DNA from: Bacillota bacterium
Lineage (GTDB): Bacteria > Bacillota > Bacilli > Calditerricolales > Calditerricolaceae
Length of the DNA: 22,180 nt
Assembly: GCA_017577925.1 (NCBI GenBank)
Contig: PKQU01000006.1
Location: forward strand, 1-22,180
Direction: 5' to 3'
Below the pieces are notes generated by a model that was not told the DNA's origin, made no database searches, and saw only the letters and a program-made list of their open reading frames with translations. The position numbers and the translations under genes were made by a program. Each line of letters starts with the position of its first letter. The stretch's first letter is position 1. Positions 1 to 6,830 of the stretch are shown one piece after another.

Positions 1-319
1 ACACGTGGTACAGCCCATGAAACTCATGGGTTTTCTCCATGGCCACCACATCTTTGGGGTCTTGCACGACACAGATCACCGATCGATCCCGCTTCGGATC
101 CCGGCAGATACGACACGGGTCGACATCTGTAATGTTCTGGCAGACGGAGCAATGGCGCAACTGGCGCTTCGCGTTGACCAGCGCCTTGGCCAGATCCAGC
201 ACATCTTCTTCATCCATGCTCAGCACAAAAAACGCCAACCGCCCGGCGGTTTTCGGGCCGATGCCGGGCAGCTTCATTAACCCCTCAATCAGCTTGGCGA
301 TCGGTTCCGGGTAGACCAT
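1..319 (-). CDS. recR: Recombination protein RecR, N-terminal part (cut by window edge)
   Basis: RecR works with RecF and RecO in RecA loading during gap repair. The minus strand from 319 reads through the window edge for 106 codons without a stop. It begins MVYPEPIAKLIEGLMKLPGI, which contains the helix-hairpin-helix LPGIGPKTAGRLAF. A four-cysteine zinc site follows (HCSVCQ, then DPCRICRD), and the start of the Toprim domain (VICVVQDPKDVVAMEKTHEF) is visible. This is the standard RecR domain order, and about half of the usual 200 residues is present. The ATG at 319 lies 9 bp after the ybaB stop, with a GAGGGG ribosome site overlapping the end of ybaB, so translation is probably coupled. It is the last visible gene of dnaX-ybaB-recR, as in Bacillus. 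Confidence 0.96.
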   Translation of the reverse strand, partial: MVYPEPIAKLIEGLMKLPGIGPKTAGRLAFFVLSMDEEDVLDLAKALVNAKRQLRHCSVCQNITDVDPCRICRDPKRDRSVICVVQDPKDVVAMEKTHEFHGLYHV

Positions 320-328
320 GCCATCCCC

Positions 329-649
329 TCAGAGCAAGCCAGGAAGATTGAGTCCGCCCGCCAGTTTCCCCATGTCGCGTTCGATCAGCTCGTCCACGGC
401 CTTCAACGCATTGTTGATCGCCGCGCGCACCAAGTCCTCGAGCATTTCCACGTCATCGGGATCCACCGCTTCCGGCTGAATGCGAACGGCGAGCACTTCC
501 TTATGGCCGTTCATCGTGACGGTCACCATGCCGCCCCCGGCCGTCCCTTCGACCGTCTTGTTTTTGAGCTCGGCCTGAATCTGCTGCATCTGCTCCTGCA
601 GCTTCTTCACCTGTTTCATCATTTGGTTCATGTTGCCGCCAAACCGCAT
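329..649 (-). CDS. ybaB: YbaB/EbfC family nucleoid-associated protein
   Basis: This is a small DNA-binding protein of the YbaB/EbfC family (yaaK in B. subtilis), thought to act as a dimeric nucleoid-associated factor. It has 106 residues, normal for the family. The N terminus MRFGGNMNQMMKQVKKLQEQ is a methionine- and glutamine-rich helix, followed by the conserved VEGTAGGGMVTVTMNGH core and a C-terminal helix (DLVRAAINNALKAVDEL). The start at 649 has a strong AGGAGGG ribosome site that overlaps the dnaX stop codon. It sits between dnaX and recR, its almost universal position in bacteria. The precise cellular role of this family is not settled. Confidence 0.95.
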   Translation of the reverse strand: MRFGGNMNQMMKQVKKLQEQMQQIQAELKNKTVEGTAGGGMVTVTMNGHKEVLAVRIQPEAVDPDDVEMLEDLVRAAINNALKAVDELIERDMGKLAGGLNLPGLL

Positions 650-661
650 ATCGATTCCCTC

Positions 662-2380
662 CTACTCGCGAATCTCCACCAGGTCATCGCCGACCAGCCG
701 CCGCGCTTCCTCAACGATCGGGTCTTCCCCCGGACTATGCTCCGCGGTTGTCCCCTGCTGCCGCTCGCCGCCCGATGCCTCGTGCATCACCCACTGATCT
801 TCGAGCAGCGTGACCACACGGCAGGCGCGTCCCAAAACGTCGCGCAGTGCCTCTTCGATCAGCTGCTTGCGCGGTGGTTTTTCCGTCGCATCCCGATGAA
901 ACTGGTTTTTAAACGCCACCACCACGCCATCGGCCGACGCGGCTACCGGACGCCCATCCACCAACAGGGCATGCACCTGCAGGCTGCGCGCTTTCACCAC
1001 AGCCAACACCTTTGGCCACAGCTTGACGACCTCGGCCAACCGATCCGGCGTCGCCGCGCGCACCACCGCCTCCACCTGCGCCCACGGCACGCGCGCCTCG
1101 TCGTGGGGACGGCGGGAAGCGGTCACCGGCGACGGCTCCGACGCCGGCGATGCCGCCGTCCCCATGCCGCTTCGCTCGTTGCGCACGCGCTTGAGCTCGT
1201 CTTCCACCTGCCGTAACCGCGCCTCCAAAGCCGCAATGCGCTGGATGAGCGCCGCGTTTTCGCCGTCCGCAGGCGCGACCGCCGGCGAAGGCTTGCCGGA
1301 GGCGCGCGCCAGTTTCACCAAAACCATTTCCAGCAGAATCCGTCCGTGCGGAATCCAACGCATTTCCGCTTGGGCGCGCGTCAGCTCCTCGATGATGGCA
1401 AACAGCCGTTCCACCGCGACCGCTTCGGCCAGAGCGGCAAGGGTCTCGTCGCCCTGCACCCGCTCGCGCACTTCCGGCATGTCGGGTGCCACACGGATGA
1501 GGAGCAGCTCGCGGCACAGCTCGAGGAGCTCCTTCGTGACGCGCTCCGGATCTTTCCCTTGGGCAATAAGGTCGTCCAATCCTTCCACCACGCCGGCAAC
1601 ATCCCCACGGATCAGGAGGGAGAGCAACCGAACGGCGGCTTCCTCATCAACGCCCCCCGTCACCGCCATCACGTCCTCAACGGTGATGCGCGACGAGCAA
1701 AAAGAAAAAACCTGGTCCAATAGGCTGAGGGCATCGCGCATGCCGCCGTCCGCCGCGCGCGCCAAGCGCACGAGGGCACGCTCGTCCGCTTCCACGCCGT
1801 TTTCGGCGCAGATCGTCCGCAACTGCTTCACCAAGTCAACCAGACCGATACGCCGAAACGTAAAGCGCTGGCACCGGGACACCACGGTGGCCGGCAATTT
1901 GTGCGGTTCGGTGGTGGCAAGAATGAACAGCACATGAGCAGGGGGTTCTTCCAACGTCTTGAGCAGGGCGTTGAAGGCCTCCGTGGTCAACATGTGCACT
2001 TCGTCGATGATATACACCTTGTAGCGGACCTGGGTGGGGGCAAACTTGACATGCTCGCGGATATCGCGAATTTCGTCCACGCCACGGTTGGACGCCGCGT
2101 CAATTTCTACGACATCCACTACCGAACCGGCGGCAATGCCCTCGCAGGCCGCACAGCGGTTGCAGGGTTCCGGAGCCGGCCCTTGTTCGCAATTGACGGC
2201 CTTGGCCAAGATCTTGGCCGTACTGGTCTTTCCGGTTCCCCGCGGGCCCGCAAAAAGGTACGCGTGGGCAATTCGACCGTCGCGCAACGCATTTTGCAAC
2301 GTTCGCGTCACGTGTTCCTGCCCCACGACATCGGCAAAGCGCTGGGGACGCCACACCCGATACAACGCGCGGTAGCTCAC
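662..2380 (-). CDS. dnaX: DNA polymerase III subunit gamma/tau
   Basis: This is the clamp-loader ATPase that loads the beta clamp and organises the replisome. From the start chosen here the order is Walker A GPRGTGKT near residue 45, a four-cysteine zinc module (C64, C73, C76, C79), Walker B DEVH, sensor SRC (VVSRCQRF), the lid and oligomerisation domains, and a variable tau-like C terminus. There are two candidate starts. The ATG at 2407 would lie only about 4 nt from the expected transcript start of the promoter at 2418-2447. The GTG at 2380 (reading MSYRALYRVW, which aligns with the usual Bacillus start) leaves a leader of about 30 nt with a GGAGTGG site. I prefer 2380. The protein is 572 residues. 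I see no A/T slippery run that would suggest a programmed frameshift to gamma. Confidence 0.96.
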   Translation of the reverse strand: MSYRALYRVWRPQRFADVVGQEHVTRTLQNALRDGRIAHAYLFAGPRGTGKTSTAKILAKAVNCEQGPAPEPCNRCAACEGIAAGSVVDVVEIDAASNRGVDEIRDIREHVKFAPTQVRYKVYIIDEVHMLTTEAFNALLKTLEEPPAHVLFILATTEPHKLPATVVSRCQRFTFRRIGLVDLVKQLRTICAENGVEADERALVRLARAADGGMRDALSLLDQVFSFCSSRITVEDVMAVTGGVDEEAAVRLLSLLIRGDVAGVVEGLDDLIAQGKDPERVTKELLELCRELLLIRVAPDMPEVRERVQGDETLAALAEAVAVERLFAIIEELTRAQAEMRWIPHGRILLEMVLVKLARASGKPSPAVAPADGENAALIQRIAALEARLRQVEDELKRVRNERSGMGTAASPASEPSPVTASRRPHDEARVPWAQVEAVVRAATPDRLAEVVKLWPKVLAVVKARSLQVHALLVDGRPVAASADGVVVAFKNQFHRDATEKPPRKQLIEEALRDVLGRACRVVTLLEDQWVMHEASGGERQQGTTAEHSPGEDPIVEEARRLVGDDLVEIRE

Positions 2381-2417
2381 GGCCGACCACTCCGGTTCGT
2401 TCGACATCGTTCATTTT

Positions 2418-2447
2418 ATTATACCGCGGGACCGCGATGGACGCCAA
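2418..2447 (-). promoter_or_regulatory. Probable sigma-A promoter of dnaX-ybaB-recR
   Basis: On the minus strand the -35 TTGGCG (2447-2442) is followed by an 18-bp spacer and a perfect -10 TATAAT (2423-2418). The predicted transcript start is near 2411. That helps to decide the dnaX start, because the ATG at 2407 would be almost leaderless. The -35 match is only 4 of 6. Confidence 0.6.
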
Positions 2448-2475
2448 ACGGCAGGGCGGCCATGCACTGACGCGC

Positions 2476-3975
2476 TCACGTCACGGAAATCGGGATGATG
2501 ATGTGGAAGGTCGTGCCGAACCCTTTTGTCGACACGCAAATGGATCCGCCGATATCGTGGATGATGCGTTGACAGACGGGCAACCCCAACCCGGTTCCGT
2601 TTTCCTTCGTGGTGAAGAACGGATCGAAGATTTTGTCCAAAACGTAGGGCGGAATGCCCGGACCGGTATCGTGAATGTCGATGCTCACCGTCTTCTCCTT
2701 TTCGTCAATGCGATAGGAAATGGTCAGGGCACCCTCACTGCCCATCGCTTCAATGCCGTTTTTGCAAATGTTGAGAAACACCTGTTTTAATAACTCGCTG
2801 TCCCCAATCACCATGGGCAATTTCCCGTCGAGGTGTTCCACCACCTCGATGCCGTGCAGCAGCGCCTCGCTGCGTACGATGGGCATGATGTCGGCCAGCA
2901 CGTGGTTGAGATCGACCAGCTGGTATTGCACGTCGCGGGGTTTGCTGAGCAGGAGCAACTCGCTCACCAAGGCATTTATGCGGTTCAGTTCGTTCAACAT
3001 GATCTCGGTAAACTGCTTTTCCTTTTGGAGCCCCTTTTCCTCCAGCGAATGGCGCAGCATCTGCACAAATCCTTTGATCGACGTGAGCGGATTGCGGATC
3101 TCGTGGGCCGTACCCGCGGCGATCTGTCCAATCATGGCCAAACGGTCGTGCCGTTGGATCTGCTCCTCCAGTGAGCGAAGATTGGTCACGTCTTTGAGCA
3201 CCAGATACGCCCCAATCGCGTTCCCCTGCTCGTCTCGGATGGTATCCGAATCGATGAGAAGGTCGTAGCGCCGGGTACCGTTGTTCCAGGTAATGGCGTA
3301 ATTTTTGACCTTCACTCCTTCGAGCAGTGTTCTTCGCAAAATTCGGTGTTCTTCGGGCAAATCGGCCAACACGTCGTCCACGTTGGCGTTGATCAACTTG
3401 TGCTTGGCCAAGCCGAAAATCTCGCAGGCCATGTGACTGACTTCGACAATGCGGCCGTCGCGATTGATGAGCACAATGCCGAGGTTGATGTCGGAAAGCA
3501 GACGACGGAAAAACGTTTCGGGCAAAGAAATTTGGGCGGGACTCGCATCAGGGAACACAAAGAGATACCCATCGGCAAACAAGTCGGACACCACTTCCGA
3601 CACGTACACACGCGTCCGCCTGGTGCTTCCATCGGAACAGCGAAGTTCGACCACCGGCACGGGATGTACGAAAGTAGTCGTTGCGCGCTCCGCCAACGTG
3701 CGAAACACCGGCTGCTCCACAACGCCGTGCACAAAGGCGTCGAGCAAATGCCCGTGCACATCGGGGGCCTGGTACCCCGTCACGCGCAAAAAAAGTTCGC
3801 TTACCCCTCGGACCATCCCTTTCCGATCGGTGAGGATCAGGGCGTAATCGGAACGATAAATCCAATCTTGAAATGCGGATACGGGAATCCTGGTCCGAAC
3901 CTGAACGTGTCCCACCCCGTCACCCCCAACATCAGAAACAGACCCTTCCGTTTGTATACCGTTTCGTTTCCTCAT
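2476..3975 (-). CDS. PAS-domain sensor histidine kinase
   Basis: This is a 499-residue soluble two-component sensor; no transmembrane segment or signal peptide is visible, so it probably senses an internal or redox/ligand signal. A PAS-like region covers about residues 35-145 and a second about 155-265. The HisKA box follows (AGTAHEIRNPLTSIKGFVQM, phospho-acceptor His near 291). Then comes the HATPase_c domain with its N box (VFLNICKNGIEAM), G1 box DTGPGIP, F box FDPFFTTK and G2 box GTGLGLP. This HisKA subtype with the ERxxP-like HEIRNPL and a C-terminal TTKENGTGLGL resembles sporulation-type kinases (KinA-KinE) and NtrB-like kinases; the exact pathway is unknown. No response regulator is adjacent, so it is an orphan kinase. 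The ATG at 3975 has only a weak AAGAAGAG ribosome site. It lies between SRP RNA and dnaX, where B. subtilis has no kinase. Confidence 0.92.
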   Translation of the reverse strand: MRKRNGIQTEGSVSDVGGDGVGHVQVRTRIPVSAFQDWIYRSDYALILTDRKGMVRGVSELFLRVTGYQAPDVHGHLLDAFVHGVVEQPVFRTLAERATTTFVHPVPVVELRCSDGSTRRTRVYVSEVVSDLFADGYLFVFPDASPAQISLPETFFRRLLSDINLGIVLINRDGRIVEVSHMACEIFGLAKHKLINANVDDVLADLPEEHRILRRTLLEGVKVKNYAITWNNGTRRYDLLIDSDTIRDEQGNAIGAYLVLKDVTNLRSLEEQIQRHDRLAMIGQIAAGTAHEIRNPLTSIKGFVQMLRHSLEEKGLQKEKQFTEIMLNELNRINALVSELLLLSKPRDVQYQLVDLNHVLADIMPIVRSEALLHGIEVVEHLDGKLPMVIGDSELLKQVFLNICKNGIEAMGSEGALTISYRIDEKEKTVSIDIHDTGPGIPPYVLDKIFDPFFTTKENGTGLGLPVCQRIIHDIGGSICVSTKGFGTTFHIIIPISVT

Positions 3976-4020
3976 TCTCTATTCTCTTCTTTTGATGAAT
4001 CTTTGGCAAGGTATTCTAGA

Positions 4021-4065
4021 TTAAAACAAAAAACACCACCTGGCTCGCTGGCCAAGTGGTGGTGT
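4021..4065 (-). terminator. Rho-independent terminator of SRP RNA
   Basis: A perfect 8-bp stem, ACACCACC (4033-4040) with GGTGGTGT (4058-4065), is extended by TGGC/GCCA. On the minus strand it is followed by a T-rich run (TTTTTTGTTTTAA). It begins just after the 3' end of the SRP RNA. Confidence 0.85.
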
Positions 4066-4077
4066 ACGGCGAGGATT

Positions 4078-4349
4078 GTGCCGTGCACCTGTCTTCGATA
4101 CCGCGTCACCCGAGCGTTACCCAAGCGAGAGGCTCGAACCAGGCGCCCCTGCGGCACACGGGGTGACCCGCTTACGGCTGCTTCCTTCCGGACCTGACCG
4201 GGTTCACGGGTTCCCGTTGCGCAGGACCCGATTGTCAACGCCCCCCGACTTGGGCCAGCCTCGACAAACGGGTACCTCGGACAGGCTTCGACCCCGCTAT
4301 AGCGGATTGCGGGTTACAGGGCACCGCTACCTCCCCGTCTAGCACGGCA
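4078..4349 (-). ncRNA. ffs: Signal recognition particle RNA (large Bacillus type, scRNA)
   Basis: This is the RNA scaffold of the signal recognition particle, which binds Ffh and directs membrane protein targeting. The minus strand contains the hallmark domain IV tetraloop region GGTCAGGTCCGGAAGGAAGC followed by AGCC. The 5' end TGCCGTGCTAGACGGGGAGG pairs with the 3' end GTGCACGGCA. The length of about 272 nt matches the B. subtilis scr RNA (271 nt), which has an Alu domain, rather than the short 4.5S form. The 5' end fits the promoter at 4355-4383 and the 3' end fits the terminator at 4021-4065. Its place upstream of dnaX is conserved in Bacillales. Confidence 0.97.
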
Positions 4350-4354
4350 CGTAT

Positions 4355-4383
4355 AGTTTACCATCGAAATGGGAGTGAATCAA
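4355..4383 (-). promoter_or_regulatory. Promoter of SRP RNA
   Basis: On the minus strand: -35 TTGATT (4383-4378), a 17-bp spacer, and an extended -10 TGG-TAAACT (-10 at 4360-4355). The transcript start would fall at about 4349, exactly where the SRP RNA helix begins. Confidence 0.8.
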
Positions 4384-4423
4384 TGGCAAATCCCGTAACC
4401 CTTTTGAAATGGACACGACGAAA

Positions 4424-4451
4424 GCGGCTTGCCCGTTCACTGGCAAGCCGC
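4424..4451 (-). terminator. Terminator of tRNA-Ser(CGA)
   Basis: A perfect 10-bp stem GCGGCTTGCC / GGCAAGCCGC has an 8-nt loop. It lies 20 bp past the tRNA 3' end on the minus strand and is followed by TTTCGTC. The T run is short, so termination may be partial. Confidence 0.7.
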
Positions 4452-4470
4452 CGCCCTTCGCAGGTATGTA

Positions 4471-4563
4471 TGGCGGAGAGGGTGGGATTCGAACCCACGA
4501 GGCCGGTTTGACCGACCTAACGGTTTTCGAGACCGCCTCCTTCAACCACTCGGACACCTCTCC
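4471..4563 (-). tRNA. tRNA-Ser (anticodon CGA)
   Basis: The 93-nt minus-strand gene has acceptor arm GGAGAGG paired with CCTCTCC, discriminator G and encoded CCA. The anticodon loop CTCGAAA gives anticodon CGA. A long variable arm, typical of serine tRNA, and the T-loop GGTTCGAATCC are present. It decodes UCG. It is transcribed alone from the promoter at 4597-4625. Confidence 0.97.
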
Positions 4564-4596
4564 GCGTACCATCGCTTCCGGCTGAACGCACCAATA

Positions 4597-4625
4597 ATAA
4601 TAGCAGAGCGTCCAATGAAAATCAA
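4597..4625 (-). promoter_or_regulatory. Promoter of tRNA-Ser(CGA)
   Basis: The minus strand has -35 TTGATT (4625-4620), a 17-bp spacer and -10 TATTAT (4602-4597). The -35 is the same as at the SRP RNA promoter. The expected start lies about 25 nt upstream of the mature tRNA. Confidence 0.8.
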
Positions 4626-4722
4626 GACCCTGCCGACAAAATCCATCGGCATCCGGATTGCATGGACGGTCCATTTGCTTTAGAGTGAAGGAGCAGACCC
4701 CTACAGAAAGGAAGCATGGGTG

Positions 4723-5460
4723 ATGGCCAAAGCGCGTCTGGACAAAATTCTCGCGGCATCGGGATTCGGTACGCGAAAGGAAGTCAAAAAGCTGATCAAG
4801 GAAGGGCTCGTGACCGTTGACGGCGAGCCGGCGTTTGATCCGGGCATGCACGTCGATCCGGAAACACAGTTCATCGCCGTGGCGGGACACGATGTGGAAT
4901 ACCGGGAACATGTGTACCTGATGATGAACAAACCGCCCGGCGTGATCACCGCCACCGAAGACCGCTCCCACCCCACCGTCAACGGCCTGCTCGATCCGTA
5001 CCTGGCCAAGCGGGTTTTCCCCGTCGGCCGCCTGGACAAAGACACCGAAGGCCTTCTGCTCCTCACGGACGACGGCAAATTGGCCCACGCCATCCTGTCT
5101 CCGCGGCGAAAAGTGGAGAAGGAATACATCGCCGTGCTGGATAGGCCGATCGGCGAGGCCGAAAAATTGGCCTTTGAACAAGGGCTGGTGCTTGACGACG
5201 GTACCCTGACGAAACCGGCCAAACTAAGGGTGCTGGAAGGCGGGACGAATCCGCGCGTCGCCGTTACCCTGATCGAGGGGAAATACCACCAGGTAAAACG
5301 CATGTTTGCCGCCATCGGCCGTCGCGTGCTGCACCTCAAGCGCATCCGCATCGGCCCGCTTTTCCTGGATGAGGCGCTCTCGCCGGGGGAATACCGGCCC
5401 CTCACTCCCGACGAGGAGGCCGCCTTGCTGGCCTTGCGTTCCGCATCCACCCCGGAATAA
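4723..5460 (+). CDS. RsuA-family rRNA pseudouridine synthase
   Basis: This enzyme converts a specific rRNA uridine to pseudouridine. RsuA, its closest type, modifies position 516 of 16S rRNA; RluB-type specificity cannot be excluded. An N-terminal S4 RNA-binding domain (ARLDKILAASGFGTRKEVKK) covers about residues 1-60. The catalytic domain carries GRLDKDTEGLLLLTDDG, with the nucleophilic Asp near residue 105, and the later motifs KEYIAVL, EGKYHQVKRMF and LKRIRIG. The length of 245 residues is normal. An AAAGGAAG ribosome site (4707-4714) serves the GTG at 4720 or the ATG at 4723; I chose the ATG. It is on the plus strand, against most host genes here. Confidence 0.93.
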   Translation: MAKARLDKILAASGFGTRKEVKKLIKEGLVTVDGEPAFDPGMHVDPETQFIAVAGHDVEYREHVYLMMNKPPGVITATEDRSHPTVNGLLDPYLAKRVFPVGRLDKDTEGLLLLTDDGKLAHAILSPRRKVEKEYIAVLDRPIGEAEKLAFEQGLVLDDGTLTKPAKLRVLEGGTNPRVAVTLIEGKYHQVKRMFAAIGRRVLHLKRIRIGPLFLDEALSPGEYRPLTPDEEAALLALRSASTPE

Positions 5461-5521
5461 TGGCCACAAAGGGTACCGGGGCAGACCAAACGCGTGCATG
5501 GAGCGAAAGGAGGTGCTCGGC

Positions 5522-5689
5522 GTGAACCAGCCCCCAGAGCCGCAAACACCCCGGCGCAAGCGGGAACACCCGCCCACCATCGCGCCCGGCATGGAAAACG
5601 ACGAACTGGACCGACCGGCCACCGATGAAGAAAAGCGGCGCGGCAACGTCACGCGGGTAACGGAGCTGTTTCTCGACCGCGCCGACTGA
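5522..5689 (+). CDS. Small hypothetical protein (55 residues)
   Basis: I do not recognise a family. The start is a GTG at 5522, preceded at an 8-nt distance by a perfect AAAGGAGG site (5506-5513), which is the main evidence that it is a gene. The product is very hydrophilic, rich in Pro, Arg, Glu and Asp (PPEPQTPRRKREHPP, then TDEEKRRGNVTRVTELFLDR), with no membrane segment, and is likely disordered at its N terminus. It follows the pseudouridine synthase by 61 bp on the same strand and is probably co-transcribed with it. No terminator is evident after it before the convergent tadA. Confidence 0.6.
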   Translation: MNQPPEPQTPRRKREHPPTIAPGMENDELDRPATDEEKRRGNVTRVTELFLDRAD

Positions 5690-5744
5690 CCGCACGTCTT
5701 CCGGACAAGCCTTGCTTTCGCTTTCCCCCCCATGCGATCGCTGC

Positions 5745-6227
5745 TCATCGGCGCAGCCGGCGGAAAAAGTCGCGCAAAAGCTGCGCGCACTCCTCGGCCA
5801 ATACCCCGGACGTTACCGCCACCTGGTGGTTAAAGCGCGGCTCATCCAGCAGATTCATCAGCGTGCCGGCACAACCGGCCTTGGGATCGGGCGCGCCATA
5901 CACCACCCGCTCGATGCGTGCCTGCACGATGGCTCCCGCACACATCGGGCACGGTTCCAGGGTGACGTACAGCGTGCAGCCGAGAAGCCGCCACCCGCCG
6001 AGGCGCGACGCCGCCTCGCGGATGGCCACCATCTCCGCATGCAGGGTCGGATCCTTGCCGGTCTCGCGCAAATTGTGACCCCGCCCGACCACTTCCCCGT
6101 TCCGCACGATGACCGCTCCGATGGGCACCTCGCCAATGGCCTCAGCCTTGCGCGCCTCGGCAAGCGCCTCGCGCATAAACCAGCAGTCTTGCTCATTCCG
6201 GTCCGCAATCCGCACCGTCACCGTCAA
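5745..6227 (-). CDS. tadA: tRNA-specific adenosine deaminase TadA
   Basis: TadA deaminates A34 of tRNA-Arg(ACG) to inosine so that one tRNA reads CGU, CGC and CGA. The zinc-dependent cytidine-deaminase fold is complete: HAE (His63, catalytic Glu65) and PCPMC (Cys93, Cys96), followed by the tRNA-binding part GCAGTLMNLL and EPRFNHQVAVTSGVLAEEC, very like the Bacillus enzyme. The length of about 160 residues is normal. The start is uncertain. The frame opens with a TTG at 6227 and nearby GTGs with only a weak GGGGTG site; the Bacillus alignment (NEQDCWFMREAL) needs a start upstream of residue 11, so 6227 is reasonable. It lies beside tRNA and SRP RNA genes, as in Bacillus. Confidence 0.94.
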   Translation of the reverse strand: MTVTVRIADRNEQDCWFMREALAEARKAEAIGEVPIGAVIVRNGEVVGRGHNLRETGKDPTLHAEMVAIREAASRLGGWRLLGCTLYVTLEPCPMCAGAIVQARIERVVYGAPDPKAGCAGTLMNLLDEPRFNHQVAVTSGVLAEECAQLLRDFFRRLRR

Positions 6228-6244
6228 CTACACCCCGCCGCTCC

Positions 6245-6283
6245 CCGCGCGCGACCGACATCTTCGCGCGCGGTTTTTGTTTT
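6245..6283 (+). terminator. Strong plus-strand terminator upstream of tadA
   Basis: A perfect 10-bp stem CCGCGCGCGA (6245-6254) / TCGCGCGCGG (6264-6273) is followed by TTTTTGTTTT on the plus strand. No plus-strand gene ends here. The nearest are the pseudouridine synthase and the 55-residue ORF more than 550 bp upstream, so their transcript may run antisense through tadA and stop here. Confidence 0.8.
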
Positions 6284-6338
6284 GTCGAACCGATCACGCA
6301 CCGTTCGCGCCGGAGGATTTCCCACGTGCGAACGACAC

Positions 6339-6364
6339 AAAAAAGACGGCCGTTCCCCGGCCGT
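6339..6364 (-). terminator. Minus-strand terminator, probably the original tRNA-Arg terminator
   Basis: A 7-bp stem ACGGCCG (6346-6352) / CGGCCGT (6358-6364) is followed on the minus strand by six T. It lies 42 bp beyond the displaced tRNA-Arg 3' fragment. Before the element inserted it would have ended the tRNA-Ser(TGA)/tRNA-Arg(CCT) transcript. Confidence 0.75.
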
Positions 6365-6405
6365 TTCCCCGCAATCGGCTATGTAGCTCCCTGAGAAGGG
6401 CTAAG

Positions 6406-6459
6406 CTGGCGGGCCCGAGAGGACTCGAACCTCCGACACGCGGTTTAGGAAACCGCTGC
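6406..6459. repeat. Left attachment site (displaced 3' fragment of tRNA-Arg)
   Basis: These 54 bp are identical to 14015-14068 and run from the CCA end through the T arm, the variable region and the anticodon arm into the D-side. The 5' half of a tRNA is missing, so this is a remnant and not a gene. Identity stops exactly at 6459/14068, which places the crossover within this core. Confidence 0.93.
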
Positions 6460-6512
6460 AATCATCCGTCCCCCAAAACCCGCGCCACGACTGGCTTTTC
6501 GCCATCGCGGCC

Positions 6513-6524
6513 CGTTCAACCGCA
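6513..6524 (-). repeat. Candidate integrase arm-type site, left copy
   Basis: The minus strand reads TGCGGTTGAACG, identical to the plus strand at 13938-13949. The two copies are inverted and lie 53 and 65 bp inside the two att cores, as expected for arm-type binding sites of a tyrosine integrase. Binding is inferred. Confidence 0.45.
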
Positions 6525-6652
6525 ACGGTTTTCATGCTTTGTTGCCTCTATGATACAGCAGGCAAGAAATCATGGCAATAGGTAAAACGTCAATGACGCT
6601 GCCGGAGCTTCTTCCGTTCACGGTAGCGTTAACGTTCACCATCGGGAAATCA

Positions 6653-6758
6653 AGTTAATTAGTTAACAAGTTAACGAGTCTACAAGTAGACATGTTTATA
6701 TGTATACGTATACCGATACTTTTTCCGTATCGCAATGATATCATTTCAACATTTCAAC
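6653..6758. promoter_or_regulatory. Cluster of 8-bp tandem repeats and palindromes (operator or origin candidate)
   Basis: In order: three 8-bp tandem repeats AGTTAAnn (6653-6676); the inverted repeat GTCTAC-AA-GTAGAC (6678-6691); the palindrome GTATACGTATAC (6702-6713); the stem CGATAC/GTATCG with a T-rich loop (6714-6732); the palindrome AATGATATCATT (6734-6745); and two tandem ATTTCAAC (6743-6758). The cluster abuts the promoter of the XRE regulator, so repressor operators are the simplest reading. The AT-rich repeat-packed layout would also fit an unwinding region. Confidence 0.6.
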
Positions 6759-6787
6759 TTTACTTTTTTCGGTTGTTAGTGTACAAT
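6759..6787 (+). promoter_or_regulatory. Probable promoter of the element's XRE-led operon
   Basis: The -35 TTTACT (6759-6764), a 17-bp spacer and an extended -10 (TG at 6780-6781, TACAAT at 6782-6787) precede the XRE gene by about 40 nt. It overlaps the end of the repeat cluster, so it could be controlled by a repressor bound there. Confidence 0.6.
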
Positions 6788-6830
6788 GAAAGCAAGGATT
6801 GCTATTAACTCAGAGCATGGAGGTGCCGCC

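Larger units (their letters stand above)
6460..6830. other. Left-end non-coding region of the element
   Basis: This 371-bp stretch without a convincing gene is clearly more AT-rich from about 6650 than the rest of the window. It holds a candidate integrase arm site (6513-6524), an inverted TTGCCT/AGGCAA pair (6541-6564), repeated CGTTCAC/CGTTAAC words (6615-6640), the repeat and palindrome cluster at 6653-6758, and the promoter of the XRE gene. Confidence 0.7.

Noticed and set aside
503..1216. Plus-strand frame of 237 codons opposite ybaB/dnaX
   Set aside because: It overlaps two certain genes in antisense and has a His/Arg/Leu-rich translation unlike a real protein.
662..2380. Programmed frameshift in dnaX producing gamma
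   Set aside because: No A-rich or T-rich slippery run followed by a hairpin is visible at the domain III/IV boundary.
4716..4800. ATG at 4716 as the pseudouridine synthase start
   Set aside because: It is in a different frame from the conserved S4 domain and only 1 nt from the ribosome site.
6407..6459. A second tRNA-Arg gene at the left junction
   Set aside because: Only the 3' part is present; the 5' acceptor and D arm are missing, so it is an att remnant.
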